Assembly: GCF_024363255.1 (NCBI RefSeq)
Contig: NZ_AP026070.1
Coordinates: 1,612,001 to 1,676,000, forward strand
DNA from: Shewanella sp. NFH-SH190041
GTDB taxonomy: Bacteria; Pseudomonadota; Gammaproteobacteria; Enterobacterales; Shewanellaceae
Length of the DNA stretch: 64,000 nt
Direction of reading: 5' to 3'
Below are positions 39,301 through 47,089 of the stretch, one piece after another (within the stretch, counting starts at the first letter, position 1; every line of letters starts with the position of its first letter). A program made the translations under genes and the position numbers. Under the pieces are notes generated by a model. It saw nothing but the letters and a program-made list of their open reading frames with translations, ran no database searches and had not been told where the DNA came from.

Positions 39301-39863
39301 TCAATCCGTACCGGCCGATTGGAACCACTGGGGAAGATATCTAAAATTGCACCGCGGATAGCAAACTCGCCGTGTTCAAAGACCTGATCGACGAGGTGGT
39401 ATCCGGTGTCCGTCAATAGTTGCCGCATTGTTTGCAGATTGTAGTGATCTCCGGGTTTTAGGAGCAACACGTGGGCGGCTAAAAATGTTGGCGGTGGTAG
39501 GCGCACCATCAAGGTAGTGACAGGGACGATCAATATTCCACAATTGTCACTGCCAAGATAAGACAGGGTCTCCAGTCTGGCGGAAATCAAATCCTGATGG
39601 GGGGAGAAGCTATCGTATGGCAGAGTTTCCCGATCCGGAAACAGGCGCACTGTGACATCAGAATCCTGTAACAGGTAGCCTAATTCAGACTCAAGTGTTA
39701 GCGCAGTGGGCGTATCATGGGTAATTACCAGTGTCGTCCCACTATGGTGTTTGGCAGCGCTGGCAAGGGTGATAGCACTGGCCACGCCCGGGAGGACGGC
39801 CAGTGACTGGATCCGGGCATTTTTCAATGGTGCCGGTGGCGTCAGTACGGAAAAGTCGGTCAT
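36390..39863 (-). CDS. mfd: Transcription-repair coupling factor Mfd
   Basis: DNA translocase that removes RNA polymerase stalled at lesions and recruits UvrA; 1157 residues (E. coli 1148). The N-terminal UvrB-like homology region includes FPDRETLPYDSFSPHQDLISARL and GEFAIRGAILDIFPSG. The RNA-polymerase-interacting domain (IVHLEHGVALYQGL) follows. The helicase modules carry CGDVGFGKTEVAMRAAF (Walker A), VIDEEHRFGVRQKEK, LTATPIPRTLNMAMSGMRD and the RecG-like HQLRGRVGRS. The C-terminal D7 domain ends LLEQLSQHSFGE. Complete. Confidence 0.97.
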   Translation of the reverse strand: MTDFSVLTPPAPLKNARIQSLAVLPGVASAITLASAAKHHSGTTLVITHDTPTALTLESELGYLLQDSDVTVRLFPDRETLPYDSFSPHQDLISARLETLSYLGSDNCGILIVPVTTLMVRLPPPTFLAAHVLLLKPGDHYNLQTMRQLLTDTGYHLVDQVFEHGEFAIRGAILDIFPSGSNRPVRIELFDDEVESLRYFDPETQRSETPLTQLRMLPAKEFPTDNSAIEGFRQRYRRRFETASNAPESIYQQVSHRLMPAGIENYLPLFFDTTATLFDYLPGNTQVVTCGDIEAAAHSHLSEIERRYEDRRVDPLRPLLAPQELYLLTEQLFAAIKPLPRYQLVTQASDVKGVKQAKATALPDITANHKLKQPLQGLAHFHTAHPQLRLLFCAESEGRREALLELLAKIDIRPAVVSHLDAFLASKQPLGLIVAPLSKGCRLTDLNLAVICETELFGQRIAQQRRRDKQKQISQDLLIKNLAELKVGQPIVHLEHGVALYQGLETLDTGGLVAEYLKLEYAGGDRLYVPVASLHLISRYATGAEQSLQLNKLGNETWAKAKRRAIEKIRDVAAELLDVYARRQARPGEACPLDEEEYALFAQGFPFEETVDQETAIQAVLTDMQAAVAMDRLVCGDVGFGKTEVAMRAAFVAVNAGKQVVVLVPTTLLAQQHYENFKDRFADWPVTIEVMSRFRTAKEQQGVLTDLAQGKVDIVIGTHKLLQSEVKFERLGLLVIDEEHRFGVRQKEKIKALRANVDILTLTATPIPRTLNMAMSGMRDLSIIATPPAKRLAVKTFVREYDQATVKEAILREILRGGQVYLLHNSVETIEKCAADIRDLIPEARVVTAHGQMRERELEQVMSDFYHQRFNVLVCTTIIETGIDVPSANTIIIDRADHFGLAQLHQLRGRVGRSHHQAYAYLMTPHPKRMTVDARKRLEALEALEDLGAGFMLATQDLEIRGAGELLGDEQSGHISKIGFTLYMDMLEGAVSALKAGKEPSLAQMLKQQCEIDLRIPALLPEDYVADVNMRLSLYKRIASCHSEAALDEIRVELIDRFGLLPDAAKNLLTLTLYKHRATELGAGKIEMHAKGGSIEFTEHHQIDPGFIISLLQSQPQMYRMEGPNKLKFLIPAENAKDRLDLLNTLLEQLSQHSFGE

Positions 39864-39951
39864 TGAGGTGTCTGAAAAGATGTTGTCACGTCAGTTTGCC
39901 TGACATTGTAGAGACTTGCCGGCGCTGGTGCCAGTCCCAGCCGATGACAGC

Positions 39952-40518
39952 TTAGGTTTCAAGCTGCTGTTTACGCGCGCGAAGTTGTTTTTGCTGAATG
40001 CGCAGGCTGGCTTGTACCAATTGCTCAACATCAGCATCACTGATGGCGATGAAATCTAATTCGCTGAGGTGACCGTCATCGCAGGGAACACAGTGTTTGA
40101 CTTGGGCAATACACAAGACGCACAGCAGTTCCTCTTGTACATACAGTGTGGTTTGCCAGCGGGTATCTGGCTGCAGTGGCTCGGCGGTGATAACCGTCAT
40201 ACCACTGCCACCGAAACTATCACCTTGGGCTTTTTGCCCCTGATGCGCTTGCTGTTCGAGCAGATAATGCAGCACTAAATCGACTTTGCGGGATTGGAGT
40301 TTCATAAAATCCACCACTGCTTTGGCATCATTATCTAGATTTCGCAGGTAGTGTAAGCACTGGGCTTCGAGCAGTTTGACTTCCCCCACCAACTTCAGGC
40401 CGGGGGATTTTAGCGCCTCCAGTTGTTCATCACTGGGCAGGGCGTTATTTGGCCATGGAGAGAGAAAGGCACTGAACTGGTATGGTACGGTAAAATAGCT
40501 GCTGTCCCTGCTTATCAA
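39952..40518 (-). CDS. PilZ-like domain protein with degenerate c-di-GMP motifs
   Basis: 188 residues resembling a PilZ-domain protein. It starts SRDSSYFTVPYQFSAFLSPW. The C-terminal half has the shape of a PilZ barrel: DSFGGSGMTVITAEPLQPDTRW near 100-121, then strands ending LDFIAISDADVEQLVQ. The two c-di-GMP motifs are poor: no RxxxR before the barrel (LQSRKVDL instead), and GDSFGG in place of (D/N)xSxxG. Four cysteines (LLCVLCIAQVKHCVPC) cluster near 133-146. It sits between mfd and lolC as a single gene. It may not bind c-di-GMP; the assignment is tentative. Confidence 0.6.
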   Translation of the reverse strand: MISRDSSYFTVPYQFSAFLSPWPNNALPSDEQLEALKSPGLKLVGEVKLLEAQCLHYLRNLDNDAKAVVDFMKLQSRKVDLVLHYLLEQQAHQGQKAQGDSFGGSGMTVITAEPLQPDTRWQTTLYVQEELLCVLCIAQVKHCVPCDDGHLSELDFIAISDADVEQLVQASLRIQQKQLRARKQQLET

Positions 40519-40611
40519 ACCCTGCCTCTTTATTTATGCCGGTAATGTCCCTATTATCGTGCCCATTCCTTTGATTTAGCAAGTTTAGCCTGTGGAGCGC
40601 GACCCCTGCTG

Positions 40612-41844
40612 ATGAACTTTTTCACTCCTTTTTTTATCGGTTACCGCTACTGGCGCGCCAGAAAAGCCAATGCTTTCGCTTCTTTTATTACCTTTTTTGC
40701 CGTCAGTGGGATTTTTCTCGGTGTGGCAGCTTTGATTATTGTCTCCAGTGTGATGAATGGACTGGAGGGGCAACTGAAACAGCGTATTCTCGGTGCTGTG
40801 CCCCAACTGACGGTGCATAGTGATACCGCTTTTACGGGGCTGCCAGCATTTAAAACCGCGCTGCGAGCTTTACCCGGCGTTGATGGTGTGGTCGATAGTG
40901 CCGATACCCAGGCGATGATCCAGTCGCCGGCCAATATTGCCGCTGTGCAGCTATATGGTGTTAACCCTGGTCAAGTTAACGGCTTGTCCAATGTGGCTGC
41001 CCATATGGTGTATGGTGCGTTTAGCAGTTTGCGCCCGGGGCAGTTCAATGTCGTGCTAGGTCAGCAGTTGGCCGCCAAGCTTGGGGTTCAGCCTGGGGAT
41101 AAGGTTCGTATTTTGTCTGGTAATGGTGTGGTTTACTCGCCAATCGGGCCGGTACCGAGTCAACGCAAATTTACTGTGAGTGGACTCTTTGCGATGGGCT
41201 CTCAGGTGGATGGCGCAGTGGCTTATATCGATTATCAAGATGCCAGACGGCTGATGCGTGAGTCGCCCAAAGGGGTGAATGATTTGCGTCTGTATTTAGC
41301 GGATCCCTTCACCGCCCCGGCATTGGCTGCTAGTGTCGGGCAGTTGGCGGCAAAAGCTGATTTAACCGTCAGTGTGCATGATTGGCGTAGTCGTTATGGC
41401 CATCTGTTTGGCGCCGTCAAAATGGAAAAAAATATGATGTCTTTAATGCTGAGCCTGATCATCGCTGTGGCGGCGTTCAATATTGTGTCGGCTTTGGTGA
41501 TGATGGTGGTGGATAAAACCGCCGATGTGGCCGTCCTAAAAACCCAGGGGATGACCACTGGGCAGGTGATGGGCATTTTTGTGGTGCAAGGCAGTTTAAA
41601 TGCAGTGACCGGGTTGCTGCTGGGGCTGGCCCTTGGGGTGGCCGTGACCCTGAATATCAATACGGTGCTGGGCTATGTCGGCATCAGTGTCCTTGGGGCT
41701 GGCACTGTGCTGCCAGTGGCTATTGAGCCTGCTCAGTTAGGCTGGATTGTTTGCGGCACCTTGTTGCTCAGTTTGCTCGCTGCGCTGTATCCAGCGATGC
41801 GGGCTGCTCGAGTTCAACCGGCTTGCGCCCTGAGGTATGAGTAA
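40612..41844 (+). CDS. lolC: Lipoprotein-releasing ABC transporter permease LolC
   Basis: Inner-membrane subunit of LolCDE, which extracts outer-membrane lipoproteins and passes them to LolA. 410 residues with an N-terminal helix (FASFITFFAVSGIFLGVAALIIVSSVMNG), a large periplasmic domain (about 55-270) and three C-terminal helices, i.e. the MacB/FtsX topology. MMVVDKTADVAVLKTQGMTTGQVMGIFVVQG is the coupling segment. It is first in the operon; its stop overlaps an ATG of the lolD frame (TAATG). Assignment to LolC rather than LolE rests on order and on the stronger LolE match of the third gene. Confidence 0.92.
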   Translation: MNFFTPFFIGYRYWRARKANAFASFITFFAVSGIFLGVAALIIVSSVMNGLEGQLKQRILGAVPQLTVHSDTAFTGLPAFKTALRALPGVDGVVDSADTQAMIQSPANIAAVQLYGVNPGQVNGLSNVAAHMVYGAFSSLRPGQFNVVLGQQLAAKLGVQPGDKVRILSGNGVVYSPIGPVPSQRKFTVSGLFAMGSQVDGAVAYIDYQDARRLMRESPKGVNDLRLYLADPFTAPALAASVGQLAAKADLTVSVHDWRSRYGHLFGAVKMEKNMMSLMLSLIIAVAAFNIVSALVMMVVDKTADVAVLKTQGMTTGQVMGIFVVQGSLNAVTGLLLGLALGVAVTLNINTVLGYVGISVLGAGTVLPVAIEPAQLGWIVCGTLLLSLLAALYPAMRAARVQPACALRYE

Positions 41845-41921
41845 TGTCTGTAACCAAACTCGGCCCGGTCAACGGGGCCGAACAATCTGATAATACGCGA
41901 GTGACTGATAGAGAGAGTGTG

Positions 41922-42614
41922 ATGCACCAGCCCCTGCTGAAATGTGAAAATATTACCAAGTCTTACCATGATGGTGCGGTGGAAACCCAAGTGCTGCGCG
42001 GGGTGGATTTTAGTGTTTATGCCGGTGAACGACTGGCCATTGTTGGTAGCTCGGGTTCGGGGAAAAGTACATTGCTGCATATTCTTGGCACTTTGGATAT
42101 GCCTACCTCTGGCAAGGTCCAGCTTAACGGGGAAGATTTATATCGGGCTGACAGCCATCGGCAGGCCCAAATCCGTAATCGGGAGTTGGGCTTTATTTAT
42201 CAGTTTCATCATCTGCTGCCGGAATTTAGCGCGTTGGAAAATGTGGTGATGCCAGCCTTGATTGCCGGTGAGAAGCGCCAGCAGGCGTTGCCAAGGGCAC
42301 AAGCGTTGTTGGAAAAGGTTGGATTGGGTCACCGTGGTCACCATATGCCACCTGAATTATCGGGTGGGGAGCGTCAGCGGGTGGCCATTGCCCGGGCGCT
42401 GATTAACCACCCCAAAGTGGTGTTGGCTGATGAACCCACAGGTAATTTAGATGCGGCCAGTGGTGAGGCGGTATATCAACTTATCTGCCAGTTGGCCGAA
42501 CAGCTGGGGATTGCTTTTGTGGTGGTCACCCATGATTTTGCCTTGGCGAAACGGATGGATCGCCAAGTCATGATGAAAGATGGTTTGATTGTGCCTGCCG
42601 GAGAGCTGTTATGA
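41922..42614 (+). CDS. lolD: Lipoprotein-releasing ABC transporter ATPase LolD
   Basis: ATPase of LolCDE; 230 residues from the ATG at 41922 (MHQPLLKCENITKSYHDGAVETQVL), matching the family N-terminus, with GAGAG upstream. An ATG at 41844 overlapping the lolC stop (TAATG) would add 26 unconserved residues but offers translational coupling, so both are possible. Motifs: Walker A GSSGSGKST (42-50), IYQFHHLLPEFSALENV (Q-loop), LSGGERQR signature, VVLADEPTGNLD Walker B, and VVTHDFALAKRMDR with the switch His. It overlaps lolE by four bases. Confidence 0.94.
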   Translation: MHQPLLKCENITKSYHDGAVETQVLRGVDFSVYAGERLAIVGSSGSGKSTLLHILGTLDMPTSGKVQLNGEDLYRADSHRQAQIRNRELGFIYQFHHLLPEFSALENVVMPALIAGEKRQQALPRAQALLEKVGLGHRGHHMPPELSGGERQRVAIARALINHPKVVLADEPTGNLDAASGEAVYQLICQLAEQLGIAFVVVTHDFALAKRMDRQVMMKDGLIVPAGELL

Positions 42615-43861
42615 GAGCCATGATGGGCTGGTGGATTGGCTGGCGCTTTTACCGCGCCAGACAGGCCAATGGATTTATCGGCTTTATCTCTTTTGCATCG
42701 ACTGCAGGTATTGCCTTGGGCGTGGCGGTGTTGATTATTGTGTTGTCGGCCATGAATGGTTTTGAACAGCAGTTAGAGCAGCGTTTTTTAGGGGTTGTGG
42801 CCCACGGGGAATTAATTGGGGCATCCGGGCCGGTACAGGACTGGCCAAAAATGGTGCAGGATGCTGAGCGGATTGCCGGGATCAGCGGCGCCGCGCCATT
42901 TATCAGTGTTGAAGGGTTAGTTCAAAAGCCAGGTGGTTTTCAAGGATTAGTGGTTACAGGTATTGATACCCAGTTTGAGCCTAAGGTATCAGTGATTGAG
43001 CAATATATGTCGGCTGACGCGTGGCAGTCACTCAGTAGCGATAAAAATCATATTGTGCTTGGCCGCAGTTTGATGCAGAAACTGGGACTAAAACTCGGGG
43101 ATGTGTTGTCTCTATATGTGCCATCGACAGTCTCCGGTGCAAGCCACAGATTGGGGCGGGCACAGAGCCACAGATTTATTGTCTCCGGCAGTTATCATGT
43201 TGGCGGTGAGCTGGAGCAGAACAACGCTTATATTCCGATGGCCTACGCTGCGCAAATGTTGGGGATGGGTGACAGGGTAACGGGCGTGCGCATCAAAGTG
43301 GCAGATGTATTTCGCGCCCCTGCGCTGATCCGTCAGTTGGGGTTTGAGCAGAATCAATATTTGTATATGAATGATTGGACTCGAACCCAAGGACATTTAT
43401 ATCAAGATATCCAGCTGGTGCGAACTGTGATGTACCTGGTATTGGCATTGGTGATTGCTGTGGCTTGTTTTAATATCGTCTCCACGTTGGTGATGGCGGT
43501 ACGCGATAAGGCGGCAGAAATTGCCATTTTGATGACCATGGGGATGCGTCGCATCGGCATTATGAGCATTTTTATGGTGCAGGGGGCTCTTAACGGGGTG
43601 CTAGGCTGTCTTATCGGCGCGGGTCTTGGGGTGATTACTGCTCTTAATCTCAGCGCGATTGCCCGTGGGATTGAACATCTGTTTGGTATCAAGCTGCTGG
43701 CAGCGGATATTTACTTTATTGATTTTCTGCCATCGAAATTAACGTGGTCAGATGTGGTGTTAGTGTTACTGATGGCATTGGTGATGAGTTTAGCCGCAAC
43801 CCTATATCCGGCGTATAAGGCCAGTTGTACTCAGCCAGCAAGAGCGTTAGCTGGGCATTAA
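42611..43861 (+). CDS. lolE: Lipoprotein-releasing ABC transporter permease LolE
   Basis: Second permease of LolCDE, 416 residues. The match to E. coli LolE is specific: STAGIALGVAVLIIVLSAMNGFE, VVAHGELIGASGPVQDWP, AAPFISVEGLVQ, the ACFNIVSTLVMAVRDKAAEIAILMTMG coupling region and DIYFIDFLPSKLTWSDV. The topology is one N-terminal helix, a periplasmic domain and three C-terminal helices. The start ATG overlaps the lolD stop (ATGA), supporting one operon lolC-lolD-lolE. Confidence 0.94.
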   Translation: MRAMMGWWIGWRFYRARQANGFIGFISFASTAGIALGVAVLIIVLSAMNGFEQQLEQRFLGVVAHGELIGASGPVQDWPKMVQDAERIAGISGAAPFISVEGLVQKPGGFQGLVVTGIDTQFEPKVSVIEQYMSADAWQSLSSDKNHIVLGRSLMQKLGLKLGDVLSLYVPSTVSGASHRLGRAQSHRFIVSGSYHVGGELEQNNAYIPMAYAAQMLGMGDRVTGVRIKVADVFRAPALIRQLGFEQNQYLYMNDWTRTQGHLYQDIQLVRTVMYLVLALVIAVACFNIVSTLVMAVRDKAAEIAILMTMGMRRIGIMSIFMVQGALNGVLGCLIGAGLGVITALNLSAIARGIEHLFGIKLLAADIYFIDFLPSKLTWSDVVLVLLMALVMSLAATLYPAYKASCTQPARALAGH

Positions 43862-43892
43862 CCCTGACTAGATGATGATTGTGATTGCTGTT

Positions 43893-43923
43893 AATAATGC
43901 CGGGGTTGATGCCTGGCATTATT
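43893..43923. terminator. Hairpin between lolE and the DUF2062 gene
   Basis: AATAATGCC and GGCATTATT form a perfect 9-bp stem around 13 bases, overlapping the stop codon of the convergent DUF2062 gene. The T-runs are short, so terminator function is likely but not certain. Confidence 0.6.
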
Positions 43924-44428
43924 CTTTATGGCGCCGTTGCCATTTGAACAGAGTTGAATACTTCCACAAATTGCTAATAACTAGATAACCGAGCAGTGCC
44001 CACCCCAGCGCCATAATGAGACAGCCGAGTAAAAAGCTTGGCCCGATGGTTCCTAATGACTGGCTTAGCCAATGCCAGGATACTTCAAATTGTACCTCTG
44101 CAGTGGGCTGCCCCAGTAGGCCTGCGCCTAACAGATAAGCGCAATAAAACATAAACGGCATTGTCAGAGGATTCGTTATCCATACCAGTGCGACGGATAA
44201 GGGTAAATTGACATGGAATGTGATGGCTAACGCCGCTGCAACGACCATTTGAAAGGGGATTGGCAGCCAGGCACAGAACAACCCAACGGCAAATGCGCCC
44301 GGGGCTGAGCGGCGATTAAGCAGCCACAAGTTGGGCTTATGCAGTAATTGTCCGAACATTTTCAGATGCTTGTGCTTTTTTATTTGCTCGGGATTAGGAA
44401 TAAAACGCTGTAGCAGTTTCTTAGGCAT
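43919..44428 (-). CDS. DUF2062 membrane protein
   Basis: 169 residues of the DUF2062 family, function unknown. Several membrane helices are seen: SAPGAFAVGLFCAWLPIPFQMVVAAALAI, VNLPLSVALVWITNPLTMPFMFYCAYLLGAGLLG, and a C-terminal helix (FLLGCLIMALGWALLGYLVIS). The motif PLSVALVWITNPLTMP is the family hallmark. The N-terminus is basic (PKKLLQRFIPNPEQIKKHKHLK) and cytoplasmic. It lies between lolE and comEC on the opposite strand, 29 bases from the divergent comEC start. Confidence 0.88.
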   Translation of the reverse strand: MPKKLLQRFIPNPEQIKKHKHLKMFGQLLHKPNLWLLNRRSAPGAFAVGLFCAWLPIPFQMVVAAALAITFHVNLPLSVALVWITNPLTMPFMFYCAYLLGAGLLGQPTAEVQFEVSWHWLSQSLGTIGPSFLLGCLIMALGWALLGYLVISNLWKYSTLFKWQRRHKE

Positions 44429-44457
44429 AGCTTGGGCTTATTGGCTAACTTTCTGGT

Positions 44458-47055
44458 ATGAATTATTTTCTGTCCGGATTTAGTCTGGCGCTGATTTCCA
44501 CGCTTATTTGGCCCGGAGTACCGGGTATTGAATGGGCCGGGTGCGCGCTGCTTAGCCTAGTATTTCTTCGCCGTAGGCTTTTCTTTGCGGGAATGGCCGC
44601 TGGCTCAGGGTATTTTATTGTTTTTGTTGCAGCTTTGTTTCATACATCAGGCAGCGTTACTCTGCCTGATCGTGACGGCAGGATCAAGGTGCGTGGCGAA
44701 ATCATAACATCTGTCCCGGGATACGGCGACTGGCATCGTGTTGTATTGCGTTTACAACCCAGCCCTCAGGCTCCGTTTTATGTAGCAGGATTTCAATCAC
44801 CTTGGGCCAAATATTTGCAGCTTAGCTGGCCTGCTGAGATGACCTCTGAGTTTGATAAGCTACCTGAGTCGGGACAATATTGGCGGGTGACCCTGAAACC
44901 TAAAGCGATAACATCGGTACTCAATCAAGGTGGTTTTAACCGCCAACGTTATCTGCTTAGTCGCCATATTATTGGTCAGGGCAAGGTTGTTGCCGCCCAG
45001 TTACTTGCCGAGCGGCCATCTTGGCGTCAGCAATTATTACAGCAGTTTGCGGGGCAGTCGGCAGCGTTGCCATTTCGGGACATACTTGCTGCATTATTAC
45101 TTGGTGATAAACGGTATCTTAGTGCCGAGCGCTGGCAGCAGCTGCGCAGTAGTGGGTTAGGGCATCTGGTGGCCATTTCCGGGTTGCACCTTTCTGTTGT
45201 CAGTGGCTGGTTGTATTGGCTTAGTTTTATGGTGTTCAGTCGCATAACACCTTGCCAAGGCAGTCGTAATTTGGTGTTGGCCATGCTTTGTGCATGCGGT
45301 GGCGCGGTGGCTTATGCTTGGCTTGCGGGGTTTGCGCTGCCAACCCAGCGGGCGCTGATCATGCTATTAATGGTGTTACTGCTGTTATTGCTCCGTCGGT
45401 TTGCCTCCCCGTGGGAGCGACTGTTGTATGCGTTGAGCCTAGTGCTGTTGATTGATCCCTTGTCGGTGCTCAGCGGAGGCTTTTGGCTGTCCTTTTCTGC
45501 TTTGGCCATTATTTTATTAGTATTACAGTCATTTGAGCACAGTAATCCCACCTCGTTACTGGCTGACGCGGCTAAGGATAAAGGCTACCCCACAATAACC
45601 TATCCAAAATCCGAAGGTGTAGGCTTAGAACCTCTTGGTATAGAACCTCCTGATTCAGCGCCTCTTAATCCAAGGCCACTAAACGCAACGCTTTTTTCTC
45701 GCATCAGGGCATTGTGTCATCGACTTGTGCAGACTGGACTGTGGCAGCGTATTGGCCAATTTATCCGGTTGCAGTGTTATTTGGCCCTCGGACTTGGCGT
45801 AGTGCAGGCGTTGTTATTTGGTGCGCTAACCTTGCATGGCATTTGGATGAATTTACTGATGGTGCCTTGGTTGAGTTTGGTCACTATTCCTTTGACATTA
45901 GCTGGTGGCGCATTGTGGTTTCTTGGCATGATGTTTGGGCACAGTTGGATAGTGGCATTGATGCCCGCGGCATGGAGTCTGCAACCCTTTATGGCATTGT
46001 TATCTTTGACCGATGTTATGCCGGGAGGACAGTTTTTCTTGGCGCAATCGACTCTGATCCTGGTTATCACTGTATTGCTGATAGTTGGCATTTGGCGCTG
46101 GGTACCCACTGGCGTTTGGCGCGTTATTTGCCTATTACCGGTTATGCTTGTCGCTATATTGCAAATAGCAGCCAAATTATCACATTATGCGACGGCTTGG
46201 ATGGCAACACCGATAGTTTCAGAGCCGATTATTGCGCATGTTAATGAATATGCTTTATCAGATTGGATGGCTAATAAAAGTTGGTATATCCATGTATTGG
46301 ATGTCGGGCAGGGGCTGGCTGTGGTGATAGAACGCCATGGTCGCGCTGTGTTGTATGATACTGGTGCCGCTTATGGTCGAGATTTTAGCTATGCGGCCAG
46401 AACCATTATCCCTTTTTTGTCTGCCCGAGGTTTGTCAACAATTGACATGATTATTGTGAGTCATGGTGATAATGATCATGCAGGTGGTTTGTCGGTATTA
46501 GTTGATGCTTTCCCTACGGCGAAATTGGTTGCTGATAATCAGGCCGATGCTTGGGATAATTGCCGGCCCGGTACGTATGTTTGGCAGGGCTTGGTTATTC
46601 GTAAGTTAGCGCCTTCTGCGCCGCGAGTCGGTAATAATGGCTCATGTGTGATACAGGTGTCAGATGGCACAACTCGGTTGCTGTTACCTGGGGATATTGA
46701 GATAGCAGCTGAAACACGCTTACTTGCCCATTATCCCGTTATTCCATCGCAATTATTGCTAGCTCCCCATCATGGCAGTAGCACCTCTTCATCGGCGGCA
46801 TTTATTGAGGCGGTAGCCCCTGAATTAGTGATCTTTGCAGCCGGGTTTGCCAATCAATATGGTTTTCCCAAAACAGAAGTTGTCAGTCGTTATCTGACTG
46901 CTGGGAGTGAGGTGGTACAAACTGGTATCTCGGGGCAGATAAGTTTGCAGATTGAGCCCGGTTTTGGCTGGAAAATGCGCAGTTATCGAGAGGCGATAGC
47001 GCCATTTTGGTATAACAAGGTGTTTGCGTTTGGTTGGCGGCACAATCCAGAGTAG
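44458..47055 (+). CDS. comEC: DNA internalization/competence protein ComEC/Rec2
   Basis: Inner-membrane channel thought to carry single-stranded DNA into the cytoplasm during transformation. 865 residues in three parts: the N-terminal DUF4131 region (to about 200), the competence membrane domain (LVAISGLHLSVVSGWLYWLSF; AGFALPTQRALIMLLMVLLLLLLRR), and a C-terminal metallo-beta-lactamase domain with SHGDNDHAGG (His669, Asp673, His674), LLPGDIEIAAE and LLAPHHGSSTSSS. A poorly conserved loop (about 362-420, Pro/Leu/Glu-rich) interrupts the membrane part. It lies directly upstream of msbA, as E. coli ycaI does. Confidence 0.93.
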   Translation: MNYFLSGFSLALISTLIWPGVPGIEWAGCALLSLVFLRRRLFFAGMAAGSGYFIVFVAALFHTSGSVTLPDRDGRIKVRGEIITSVPGYGDWHRVVLRLQPSPQAPFYVAGFQSPWAKYLQLSWPAEMTSEFDKLPESGQYWRVTLKPKAITSVLNQGGFNRQRYLLSRHIIGQGKVVAAQLLAERPSWRQQLLQQFAGQSAALPFRDILAALLLGDKRYLSAERWQQLRSSGLGHLVAISGLHLSVVSGWLYWLSFMVFSRITPCQGSRNLVLAMLCACGGAVAYAWLAGFALPTQRALIMLLMVLLLLLLRRFASPWERLLYALSLVLLIDPLSVLSGGFWLSFSALAIILLVLQSFEHSNPTSLLADAAKDKGYPTITYPKSEGVGLEPLGIEPPDSAPLNPRPLNATLFSRIRALCHRLVQTGLWQRIGQFIRLQCYLALGLGVVQALLFGALTLHGIWMNLLMVPWLSLVTIPLTLAGGALWFLGMMFGHSWIVALMPAAWSLQPFMALLSLTDVMPGGQFFLAQSTLILVITVLLIVGIWRWVPTGVWRVICLLPVMLVAILQIAAKLSHYATAWMATPIVSEPIIAHVNEYALSDWMANKSWYIHVLDVGQGLAVVIERHGRAVLYDTGAAYGRDFSYAARTIIPFLSARGLSTIDMIIVSHGDNDHAGGLSVLVDAFPTAKLVADNQADAWDNCRPGTYVWQGLVIRKLAPSAPRVGNNGSCVIQVSDGTTRLLLPGDIEIAAETRLLAHYPVIPSQLLLAPHHGSSTSSSAAFIEAVAPELVIFAAGFANQYGFPKTEVVSRYLTAGSEVVQTGISGQISLQIEPGFGWKMRSYREAIAPFWYNKVFAFGWRHNPE

Positions 47056-47089
47056 AATGCAGCCTTTGTTACCAACATATGATTGATAC

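Noticed and set aside
45714..46244. A 176-codon alternative frame inside comEC
   Set aside because: The comEC frame is continuous and carries the family motifs through this stretch. The alternative has no ribosome binding site.
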